Part shown: piece by piece, positions 24,405-31,970 of the stretch | Layout of the letters: each line of letters opens with the position of its first letter | Position numbering within the stretch: the stretch's first letter is position 1 | Assembly: GCF_019802255.1 (NCBI RefSeq) | Contig: NZ_JAHYSS010000002.1 | Coordinates: forward strand, 863,570 to 927,569 | DNA from: Pedobacter polysacchareus | Lineage (GTDB): Bacteria > Bacteroidota > Bacteroidia > Sphingobacteriales > Sphingobacteriaceae | DNA length: 64,000 nucleotides | Direction of reading: 5' to 3' | Translations under genes and position numbers: made by a program | The notes under the pieces: generated by a model | Told to the model about the DNA's origin: nothing | Database searches by the model: none | The model's input: only the letters and a program-made list of their open reading frames with translations

Positions 24405-25862
24405 ATGACTGAAGATAATAAGCATTCAGCAGGAAATAATTCAAGAAGAAGCTTCCTGAAGACGACAGCGCTTGCTGCTGCAGGATTTATGATTGTGCCC
24501 AGACATGTATTGGGTGGTAAAGGATTTTTGGCGCCCAGCGACCGTTTGATCGTTGCCGGTGTCGGGGTAGGCGGAAAAGGCCAGAGTAATTTAAGTAACA
24601 TCTATAAAGGAGGAAAGGCAGATATTGCTTTCCTCTGTGACGTGGACGACCGCAGGGCTGCCAATTCCGTAAAAAACTTCCCATCTGCCAAATACTATAA
24701 GGATTACAGGGAGATGCTGGATAAAGAAGGGAAGCATATCGATGGTGTAGTCGTTTCTACACCAGATCATAACCATGCCATGATCGCCATGGCTGCGATG
24801 CAGCTCGGCAAGCATGTTTATGTAGAGAAACCGCTTTCTCATGATATTTTTGAAGCCAGAAAATTGACTGAAGCTGCCAACAAATATCAGGTAGTTACCC
24901 AAATGGGCAACCAGGGCTCATCAGGAGACGGTGTAAGGCAGCTGCAGGATTGGGTAGATGCCGGTGTGATCGGAAAAGTAGAACGGGTCTATTGCTGGAC
25001 GGACAGGCCTTCCTGGCCGCAAGGGATTACCTGGCCAGCTGTAAACGGATCAGTTCCTAAGGAGCTCGACTGGGATCTTTGGCTTGGTAGCGCACCTTAT
25101 AAGCCTTTTGTCGATAAATTAGTTCCCTTTAACTGGCGTGGCTGGTGGGATTATGGAACCGGTGCAATAGGGGATATGGGCTGCCATCTGGTAGAACCAC
25201 CTTTCCGGATCCTTGGTTTGGATACGCCGATAGATGTGCAGTGCAGTGTGGGCAGTATTTATGTGGACGAATTTAAACGGGGATATTTCCCGGATAGCTG
25301 TCCACCTTCAAGCCATGTCATTATGACCTTTAAGAAGACCAAAAAGACAAAAGATGACCTTCAGATCCATTGGATGGATGGCGGGATTAAGCCCGGCAGG
25401 CCAATAGAACTAGGTGCGAATGAGCCTTTCGGTGCAAATGGCGTTTTGTTTGAAGGTACCAAAGGAAAGATGATGTGTGATGTTTATGGTGCGAATCCGA
25501 GGTTATTGCCTTTGTCGCGTAATCAGGAGGTACATGTGAAACCAGGTGTGGAACGCGTGATTGGTGGAGTGGACGGACATTACTGGGATTGGGCGGAAGC
25601 TTGTATCGCCGGTTACGGAAAGAAAAAACTGAGTTCTCCTTTTGAAATTGCCGGTCCGCTGACAGAGACTTTGCTCATTGCAAATCTGGCCATCAGGGGT
25701 ACAGATATCCAAAAGCCAAGACAAAGTGGCAACGGATTTGACTACCCAGGCCGCGATATCAAGCTGATTTGGGATAAGGAAAACCTGAGGGTGACTAACT
25801 TTGATGATGTGAATCAGTTTGTGCGTAGAGAATACCGTCAGGGCTGGAGTTTGGGAGGATAA
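24405..25862 (+). CDS. Second Tat-exported Gfo/Idh/MocA-family oxidoreductase
   Basis: The 485-residue product has the twin-arginine signal NSRRSFLKTTALAAAGFMIV followed by PRHVLGGKGFLAPSDRL, nearly the same lead sequence as the first oxidoreductase, which points to an ancient duplication. The nucleotide-binding motif is VAGVGVGGKGQSN and the EKP motif sits in HVYVEKPLSHD. The C-terminal domain has GDMGCHLVEPPF, the usual catalytic His region of the family. It is about 60 residues longer than the first copy in the C-terminal domain, so the substrate probably differs. Role: periplasmic redox step on a sugar or glycoside, with bound NAD(P). Substrate unknown. Confidence 0.88.
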   Translation: MTEDNKHSAGNNSRRSFLKTTALAAAGFMIVPRHVLGGKGFLAPSDRLIVAGVGVGGKGQSNLSNIYKGGKADIAFLCDVDDRRAANSVKNFPSAKYYKDYREMLDKEGKHIDGVVVSTPDHNHAMIAMAAMQLGKHVYVEKPLSHDIFEARKLTEAANKYQVVTQMGNQGSSGDGVRQLQDWVDAGVIGKVERVYCWTDRPSWPQGITWPAVNGSVPKELDWDLWLGSAPYKPFVDKLVPFNWRGWWDYGTGAIGDMGCHLVEPPFRILGLDTPIDVQCSVGSIYVDEFKRGYFPDSCPPSSHVIMTFKKTKKTKDDLQIHWMDGGIKPGRPIELGANEPFGANGVLFEGTKGKMMCDVYGANPRLLPLSRNQEVHVKPGVERVIGGVDGHYWDWAEACIAGYGKKKLSSPFEIAGPLTETLLIANLAIRGTDIQKPRQSGNGFDYPGRDIKLIWDKENLRVTNFDDVNQFVRREYRQGWSLGG

Positions 25863-25874
25863 TTTTTTAAAAGA

Positions 25875-26960
25875 ATGAGTTTAGAAACGAATAATATTAA
25901 AGTTTTAGTAGTAGGCTGTGGTAATATGGGAACTTCCCATGCCATGGCCTATCATCAGTTAACAGGTTTTGAAATCTGTGGAATCGTATCCAGAGGAGAT
26001 AGCAAGGTGGTTTTGAATGAAAAACTAGGTGGTGGTTATCCTTTATTCCATGATTTTGAAACTGCCTTGAGCGAGACCAGGCCTGATGCAGTTTGTATTT
26101 CAACCTATCCCGATACCCATGAGTCTTTTGCGGTAAAGGCGATGGAGCAGGGTTGTCATGTGTTTATTGAAAAGCCTCTGGCAGATTCTTTAGAAGCGGC
26201 ACAGCGTGTGGCAGATGCGGCGAAAAGATATGGAAAGAAGCTGTTGGTAGGTTATATCCTGAGGTATCATCCATCCTGGACACGTTTTATCGAACTTTCT
26301 CAGGAAATGGGGAAACCACTGGTGATGCGCATGAACCTCAATCAGCAAAGTCAGGGAGCAAAATGGAATGTTCATCAGAATTTAATGAAAAGTCTGAGTC
26401 CGATTGTGGATTGTGGTGTGCATTATATTGATGTGATGTGTCAGATGACACGCTCCAGGCCTGTTCAGGTCAGCGCAATTGGTGCAAGGCTGACCAATGA
26501 TATTCCCGAAGACAATTACAATTACGGGCAGTTACAGATCCGTTTTGAGGATGGCTCTGTGGGTTGGTATGAGTCGGGATGGGGACCAATGATGAGTGAG
26601 ACCGCATTTTTTATAAAGGATGTAGTTGGACCAAAAGGGGCAGTGTCTATTCTGGCAAAGGAAGCTTCGGCTGCGGGTAAATCCGACGTGATTGATGCGC
26701 ATACGAAAACGGAATCTATTAAGGTGCATTATGCCGATCTGGATCAGGATGGGAAGTTTTCCCGGGCGGATGAATGGATCGACCTACAAGACGAACCAGA
26801 TCATTTGGAGTTGTGTAAAAGAGAACAGCGACACTTTCTTAGGGCAATTCTGGAAGATTTAGACCTTACAGTACCTACTCAGGATGCGTTAAACAGTTTA
26901 AGAGTAGCATTTGCGAGTGATGAATCTGTTCGGACAGGCAATGTGGTTAAATTGATCTAA
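25875..26960 (+). CDS. Cytoplasmic Gfo/Idh/MocA-family oxidoreductase
   Basis: A 361-residue protein without an export signal. It opens with the Rossmann motif VLVVGCGNMGTSHAMAYHQL and has the EKP motif in CHVFIEKPLADS. DCGVHYIDVM is the catalytic-region segment with the His. The C-terminal part contains a DQDGKFSRADEWIDL stretch resembling an EF-hand-like loop, which is unusual, though this may be coincidence. It follows the second exported oxidoreductase by 12 bp. A cytoplasmic partner could return the imported keto-sugar to the ordinary sugar by reduction. A strong terminator follows at 26987, so it closes the operon. Confidence 0.85.
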   Translation: MSLETNNIKVLVVGCGNMGTSHAMAYHQLTGFEICGIVSRGDSKVVLNEKLGGGYPLFHDFETALSETRPDAVCISTYPDTHESFAVKAMEQGCHVFIEKPLADSLEAAQRVADAAKRYGKKLLVGYILRYHPSWTRFIELSQEMGKPLVMRMNLNQQSQGAKWNVHQNLMKSLSPIVDCGVHYIDVMCQMTRSRPVQVSAIGARLTNDIPEDNYNYGQLQIRFEDGSVGWYESGWGPMMSETAFFIKDVVGPKGAVSILAKEASAAGKSDVIDAHTKTESIKVHYADLDQDGKFSRADEWIDLQDEPDHLELCKREQRHFLRAILEDLDLTVPTQDALNSLRVAFASDESVRTGNVVKLI

Positions 26961-26986
26961 TAATTTTATAAAATTAAACTTTTGAG

Positions 26987-27012
26987 GGCCTGCTGATAGC
27001 AGGCCTTTTTTT
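26987..27012 (+). terminator. Intrinsic terminator of the oxidoreductase operon
   Basis: GGCCTGC (26987-26993), loop TGATA, GCAGGCC (26999-27005), then seven T. Confidence 0.9.
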
Positions 27013-27355
27013 GTTTTACAAATAATTATAATCTTTATCATTATTTTTACTTAGTGTATTGTTTTTTTATAAAAACAACTCTTAATTGGTTTTTAATCGT
27101 TGTTTTTGAGGGTTTTATCGGCAATAAATATTTTTATATTTTACACTTAGTGTATATTATTTTAATATTTTTGTTGCGGGGGTTTTAGTTTTTGTAGCAG
27201 TAAAGCAACGCTCCTGAACTTTATTTGCGGGGGTTAATTAAGATGAATTACGTGCTTAAAATGTAAGCTATCTAATTGATTTGTGAACCAGGATTTTTCA
27301 GTTTGAATCGCAGGTCAGTTTAAAATCTATTATCAGTTCAAATTTGTCCATTTTT
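27013..27355 (+). promoter_or_regulatory. Long AT-rich leader of the sigma-factor gene with repeated motifs
   Basis: No protein-like frame is seen in these 343 bp. ACTTAGTGTAT occurs twice, 96 bp apart (27049-27059 and 27145-27155); the second copy is part of the near-palindrome TACAC-TTA-GTGTA (27142-27154). The string GCGGGGGTT also occurs twice (near 27176 and 27229). Paired repeats in front of a regulatory gene suggest operators, but no promoter consensus could be fixed. Confidence 0.4.
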
Positions 27356-28219
27356 ATGAGAGCTTTAAAGATATCACAGAGTATTACCAATAGAAAGAGA
27401 GATTCCCTTGAGAAGTATTTGAATGAACTTGGGAAATATGAATTACTAAAAATAGAAGATGAAATCCAGTTGGCCATGCGCATTGCAGAAGGAGATGAGG
27501 TGGCATTGGAGAAATTAGTGAATGCAAACCTTCGATTTGTGATTTCTGTTTCCAAGAAATACCAGGACAAAGGGGTTCGGCTTTCTGATTTGATCAGTGA
27601 GGGGAACATTGGCTTGATTAAAGCAGCCAAGAGGTACGACCATACTAAGGGCTTTAAATTTATATCTTTCGCGGTGTGGTGGATCCGTCAGGCGATTTTA
27701 ACGGCTATTTCTGATCAGCAAAGGATCGTTCGCCTGCCGGGAAATCAGGTAGTGGGAAATACCATGATTAATAAAGCCACTTTAAAGCTGGAGCAGCAAT
27801 TAGAACGTCGTCCTACTGCTGATGAAATTGCGGAAGAAATAGGTTTCAAAGTAGATAAGGTGATAGACCATCAGCTCAATTCTGTGATGTCTATTTCGCT
27901 GGACACTCCAGTGAATGTAGAGAACGATTTTTGTTTAATGGATATGATCCCTTCCAAAAGTGTGGAGCCAGTAGATGACCTGCTCATGAAACAATCCCTA
28001 ACTGAGGACTTGAAAAGATGTCTGGTGATTTTACCTGAGCGGGAACAAAGGATTTTAACACTTTATTATGGTTTGTATGGTTGTGAAGAGACGACACTTG
28101 ACGACATGGTTTATATTTTTGACCTGAGTAAGGAACGAATCCGACAGCTCAAGGATAAGGCCTTGAAAACTTTGCGCAATAGCCCAAAATCACAATTGAT
28201 CAAGGAATACCTCGATTAA
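27356..28219 (+). CDS. Group 2 sigma-70 factor (RpoD paralogue)
   Basis: From the ATG at 27356 the protein has 287 residues and begins MRALKISQSITNRKRDSLEK, the usual opening of Bacteroidota RpoD; the longer frame starts with TTG. Region 2 is well kept (NLRFVISVSKKYQDKGVRLS, SEGNIGLIKAAKRYD, FISFAVWWIRQAIL), as is region 3. Region 4.2 is less typical: TLDDMVYIFDLSKERIRQLK in place of the usual LEEIGEKFDLTRERVRQIK, and a CEE stretch precedes it. It lacks region 1.1. It is likely an alternative, non-essential sigma for stress or stationary phase rather than the principal factor. Its target promoters are unknown. Confidence 0.85.
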   Translation: MRALKISQSITNRKRDSLEKYLNELGKYELLKIEDEIQLAMRIAEGDEVALEKLVNANLRFVISVSKKYQDKGVRLSDLISEGNIGLIKAAKRYDHTKGFKFISFAVWWIRQAILTAISDQQRIVRLPGNQVVGNTMINKATLKLEQQLERRPTADEIAEEIGFKVDKVIDHQLNSVMSISLDTPVNVENDFCLMDMIPSKSVEPVDDLLMKQSLTEDLKRCLVILPEREQRILTLYYGLYGCEETTLDDMVYIFDLSKERIRQLKDKALKTLRNSPKSQLIKEYLD

Positions 28220-28358
28220 TAGGCTTTTTTTTGAACTGCCTTCGGCTCAATTTGTTTAAATATGAGCCTGTTTATTTAAACGAAATAGCCATTTAGAAGG
28301 GTTTTTTAAAGAAAAGTGCCTTATTATTTAAAAAAAGAGTGCTATCCTTAAATATTCA

Positions 28359-28389
28359 TTTGGTGGAAATCCAATAATTATTAACTTTA
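28359..28389 (+). promoter_or_regulatory. Promoter of the histone-H1-like gene
   Basis: TTTG (28359-28362) and TAACTTTA (28382-28389) are 19 bp apart, close to the TTTG / TAnnTTTG pattern, 43 bp before the ATG. Confidence 0.5.
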
Positions 28390-28432
28390 AAGCGTTATAT
28401 CATATATTTAAAATCTTAAACGAAAGAAAAAC

Positions 28433-28609
28433 ATGGAAAAATTCTCGAAACTTAAAGAACTTATTGCAAGCGTTGAAGCTGATGCAGACAAATTTTATAA
28501 TTCAGGTAACGGTGCAGCTGGTACAAGAGTACGTAAAGCAATGCAGGATTTAAAAGGCCTTGCTCAGGACATCCGTACTGAAGTGACTGAAAAGAAAAAC
28601 ACGAAGTAA
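28433..28609 (+). CDS. Histone H1-like nucleoid protein, 58 residues
   Basis: The product reads MEKFSKLKELIASVEADADK followed by FYNSGNGAAGTRVRKAMQDL and a Lys-rich tail ending in TEKKNTK. Small proteins of exactly this form are common in Bacteroidota and carry the histone H1 (Hc1-like) label; they are thought to bind DNA as helical, basic nucleoid proteins. The conserved core is G-x-G-A-A-G-T-R-V-R-K-A-M-Q-D-L. Length is normal. It has its own promoter and a very strong 15-bp terminator hairpin, so it is a monocistronic, probably abundant transcript. Direct DNA binding by these short forms is inferred from the family name and charge. Confidence 0.85.
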   Translation: MEKFSKLKELIASVEADADKFYNSGNGAAGTRVRKAMQDLKGLAQDIRTEVTEKKNTK

Positions 28610-28624
28610 TCTACTTTGAATGTC

Positions 28625-28659
28625 ATGAGAAAGGCCCGCTTAATGCGGGCCTTTCTCAT
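28625..28659. terminator. Terminator with a 15-bp perfect stem
   Basis: ATGAGAAAGGCCCGC (28625-28639), loop TTAAT, GCGGGCCTTTCTCAT (28645-28659). The stem is symmetric and may act in both directions, closing the histone-H1-like transcript. Confidence 0.85.
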
Positions 28660-28706
28660 TTATAGCTATTGAGGTTTTTATTTTTTAATTTTAGGGCCTT
28701 AGCCTT

Positions 28707-29804
28707 ATGAATCCCTCAGAACAGCCATCGACACGCAAGATTATTCATATTGATATGGATTCCTTTTATGCTTCAGTAGAGCAAAGGGATGACCCTACAC
28801 TGGAAGGTAAGGCTGTGGCTGTTGGTGGGTCCCCTGATGGGCGGGGAGGAGTAGTGGCGACTGCTAATTATGAAGCCAGGCGCTTTGGTGTACATTCCGC
28901 CATGTCTTCCAAAAAAGCACAGCGCTTATGTCCGCATCTGATCTTTCTGTATCCCAGGTTTGCAGTCTATAAAGAGATCTCCCAGCAAATTCGGGAAATA
29001 TTTAGCCGATATACAGATTTGATTGAACCCTTATCCCTTGATGAAGCTTATTTAGATGTTACTGAAGATAAATTAGGAATTGGATCAGCCATTGATATTG
29101 CCAAAGAAATTAAGGCAGCCATAAAAACGGAGCTGAATTTAACCGCTTCTGCAGGTGTGTCTGTCAATAAGTTTGTGGCAAAAGTTGCTTCCAATATGAA
29201 TAAACCCGATGGCCTGACCTTCATTGGTCCATCAAAAGTAGAGCGTTTTATTGCGGCATTACCTGTGGAGAAGTTTCATGGTGTAGGAAAGGTGACGGCA
29301 GAAAAGATGAAAATCAGAGGTTTACATAAAGGAGCCGACTTAAAAAAGCTGACCGAAGCGGAGCTGGTCTATCTGTTTGGGAAAAGCGGTCATTTTTTTT
29401 ACAAAATAGTTCGTGGAATTGACCACCGTAAAGTAGAGCCAAATCAGGAAACAAAGTCTATCGGTGCTGAGGATACTTTTTCCTATGACCTCGTTGAATT
29501 GGAAGAAATGAATTCGGAACTGGCCCGCATTTCCGGAATTGTATTTAAGAGGATGAGCATTTACCAATTGTTTGGCCGGACGTTAACGATCAAAATTAAG
29601 TTCAGTGATTTTAGGCAGATTACCAGGAGCAGGTCATTCCCGGCAACGTTTACAGAATTGGCAATGATTGTGGAAGTTGCTCAGTCTTTGCTGGATGCCG
29701 CGGAATTAGAGGGCGAAAAAGTAAGGCTGCTAGGAGTTTCTATCTCGAATTTTAAAAGTAATAAAGATCAGGGAGAATGGTATCAACCCAGACTTTTCCC
29801 TTAA
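28707..29804 (+). CDS. dinB: DNA polymerase IV (Y-family translesion polymerase)
   Basis: The 365-residue enzyme copies past damaged bases with low fidelity. The first catalytic carboxylates are in IHIDMDSFYASVE (Asp16, Asp18) and the second set in PLSLDEAYLD (Asp112, Glu113). YEARRFGVHSAMSSKKAQRL is the fingers segment with the usual steric-gate region nearby, and FHGVGKVTAEKM is the helix-hairpin-helix of the thumb. The C-terminus ends QPRLFP; the QxxLF pattern (from Gln360) fits a beta-clamp-binding peptide. Length is normal. It stands alone, between the histone-H1-like gene and the sensor kinase; no LexA box was recognised upstream. Confidence 0.95.
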   Translation: MNPSEQPSTRKIIHIDMDSFYASVEQRDDPTLEGKAVAVGGSPDGRGGVVATANYEARRFGVHSAMSSKKAQRLCPHLIFLYPRFAVYKEISQQIREIFSRYTDLIEPLSLDEAYLDVTEDKLGIGSAIDIAKEIKAAIKTELNLTASAGVSVNKFVAKVASNMNKPDGLTFIGPSKVERFIAALPVEKFHGVGKVTAEKMKIRGLHKGADLKKLTEAELVYLFGKSGHFFYKIVRGIDHRKVEPNQETKSIGAEDTFSYDLVELEEMNSELARISGIVFKRMSIYQLFGRTLTIKIKFSDFRQITRSRSFPATFTELAMIVEVAQSLLDAAELEGEKVRLLGVSISNFKSNKDQGEWYQPRLFP

Positions 29805-29943
29805 TTCCAAATAGGGGTTGGTATGTTATTGGGTAAATAATATTTCCTATGGGTTAGGGGATGTCAAATATACAGCGGAACAAGAGTTGATTTAGGGTTA
29901 TTTATGTAAATTGATCTAGCATCCAAATGTAAAATTTAGCCCT

Positions 29944-31914
29944 ATGGAATCCTTGTCAAATGTTCTTGATCCTGATTTATATCAACCTAACCTGATTTTT
30001 CTGAATAAATTATTTGAATTCCAGCATGCTTATTATTCCGGTGATGACAAGATTCAAGTATTGGAAGCATTGCTTCATGAATTATGTATCGCTACACAAA
30101 GTTTGGCGGCAGGACTAATTGATTTGGATGGAGCAGCGGATGTTGAGGTAAACCGATCTGCCCATGATGATATAAAGCAGGCCAAAGGATATGAACGTTT
30201 ACTTTGTCCGATTGGCAATAGTTTTGGAAAAGAAAGCAAACTGTACCTGATTAGAACTGCACCTGCGTATACGCCGGCAGATGATCATTTGATCAAGCCT
30301 ACCCTCTCTATCCTGAATGGGATGGTTGTGCACTTAACTGCAATGGCCGAAATTACCAGGCAAGAGCGGCAAGGCGGCCATTTGCAGTCGCTCATCACCT
30401 CATTAGATGATATTATCATTGAGTTGGATGAATACCTGGTGATCAAAAAAGTCTGGGTAAAAGACCCGGAAAAACTGTTCATGCCCACGGAGTTCTTTAT
30501 TGACAAAACAATCGTAGAGGTGATGGGTTCTTTTGCCGATATTTTCATGGAAAGTATAAATAAGCTGCTGCAAAGTGGTGAGCGACAGGAGTGTGTCTAC
30601 CCGGATTTTAATCCAGATAAAAAGGCCTGGTATAGTGCTAAGTTTCAGAAAATTGACCCAGTGTATGCTGGGGACAAAATTCGATTGATCTGTGTCATAG
30701 AAGATATTACGACTAAAAAACAGATGAGTGATCAGCTGCAGCATCAAACTTTAGAGCTTATTGCAGCGAAAAACCTGGCAGAGCAGGTGGCGAGGAAAAG
30801 AACAGAGATTCTTTCCATTATGAGTCATGAAATTCGTACTCCCTTAAATGGAATCATAGGGATTTGTAATCTCCTGGGTCAGGATATTGATCAGGATGCT
30901 TTTATTAGAGAATATGTTGATCACCTGAACTTTTCTTCTAACCACCTTTTGAATTTAGTAAATGATATTCTGGATCTGGAGAAGATTGAAAATAAGAAAA
31001 TGGAACTGGTCGAAACGGAAGTTAGACTGGTTACTTTCGTTGGTAATATTCAAAAGCAATTTCAATCTTTGGCGGAGAGCAAAGGCTTAGACCTTCGGTT
31101 TTATCATGACGAACAGATCCCGGAATTAGTGAGTGTAGATGACCTGAGGTTAGGTAGAATTTTAAATAATCTGATCGGAAATGCCATTAAATTTACGAAT
31201 ACAGGACATGTTTCTATTTATTTAATATTGGTCAAACGGTCTGCAGAAGAGGTCAGAATTTGTTTTAAAATTGAAGATACAGGGATCGGTATCCCTGAGC
31301 ACCTCCATAGTCTGATTTTTGATAAATTTCATCAGGTCCAGCAAGCTAGTCACCGCCAGCAACAAGGAACCGGACTTGGTTTGAGCATCACTAAAGGACT
31401 GGTGGACTTGTTTAAGAGTGAAATTATTATAAAAAGTAAGCCTGATGGAGGGACGATTTTTGAGTTTGAGATCGATTTTAAGATAAGTATTCCATCAGAC
31501 CATAAGGTAAGTGCAGATCATGCAGTTGCATTACCGCTTGTTTTACCTGAATTGAGTTTGTTGATCGTAGATGATAATCCGGTGAATTTATTGGTTGCTA
31601 AACGTCAGCTGAGCATATTCGGACTCCATGCAGAGCAGGCCGATAATGGGCATAGTGCACTGGAAATTTTAAAAGAAAGAACCTTTGATATCATTTTAAT
31701 CGACCTTCATATGCCCGGGATGGATGGTTATCAACTGGCAAAAAAAGTGCAGGAGCTGTATGCTGAGTTAAAGGTGATCATTTTTACCGCAGATATTTTA
31801 GAGGAAGTAAGAACAAGATTATGGGATATGGGAATTAAGTATGTTTTGTCGAAACCTTTCAATCCAGAGGAGATGCATCAGTTGTTGTTAGAGGTAGTGA
31901 GTGTTCATGATTAA
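29944..31914 (+). CDS. Soluble hybrid histidine kinase / response regulator
   Basis: The 656-residue protein has no membrane segment and is probably cytoplasmic. Residues about 1-140 resemble a GAF-type sensor, about 145-260 a PAS-like domain (SLDDIIIELDEYLVIKKVW). The dimerisation/phosphoacceptor helix is SIMSHEIRTPLNGIIG with His295. The ATPase domain shows the N box NNLIGNAIKFTN and GTGLGLSI. A receiver domain follows (LLIVDDNPVN from 540, acceptor Asp587 in LIDLHMPGMDGY). There is no HPt domain, so a separate phosphotransfer protein may complete the relay. The ligand and outputs are unknown. It converges on the Pls/PosA gene, with a shared hairpin between. Confidence 0.9.
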   Translation: MESLSNVLDPDLYQPNLIFLNKLFEFQHAYYSGDDKIQVLEALLHELCIATQSLAAGLIDLDGAADVEVNRSAHDDIKQAKGYERLLCPIGNSFGKESKLYLIRTAPAYTPADDHLIKPTLSILNGMVVHLTAMAEITRQERQGGHLQSLITSLDDIIIELDEYLVIKKVWVKDPEKLFMPTEFFIDKTIVEVMGSFADIFMESINKLLQSGERQECVYPDFNPDKKAWYSAKFQKIDPVYAGDKIRLICVIEDITTKKQMSDQLQHQTLELIAAKNLAEQVARKRTEILSIMSHEIRTPLNGIIGICNLLGQDIDQDAFIREYVDHLNFSSNHLLNLVNDILDLEKIENKKMELVETEVRLVTFVGNIQKQFQSLAESKGLDLRFYHDEQIPELVSVDDLRLGRILNNLIGNAIKFTNTGHVSIYLILVKRSAEEVRICFKIEDTGIGIPEHLHSLIFDKFHQVQQASHRQQQGTGLGLSITKGLVDLFKSEIIIKSKPDGGTIFEFEIDFKISIPSDHKVSADHAVALPLVLPELSLLIVDDNPVNLLVAKRQLSIFGLHAEQADNGHSALEILKERTFDIILIDLHMPGMDGYQLAKKVQELYAELKVIIFTADILEEVRTRLWDMGIKYVLSKPFNPEEMHQLLLEVVSVHD

Positions 31915-31933
31915 CTTCTGAACATCCTGAGAA

Positions 31934-31967
31934 TCCATAGCAGCTACCCTTCAGTAGCTGCTATGGA
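31934..31967. terminator. Bidirectional terminator between the kinase and the Pls/PosA gene
   Basis: TCCATAGCAGCTAC (31934-31947), 6-nt loop, GTAGCTGCTATGGA (31954-31967): a perfect 14-bp stem followed on the plus strand by ATTTTAG. It lies only 4 bp from the stop of the convergent gene. Confidence 0.75.
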
Positions 31968-31970
31968 ATT

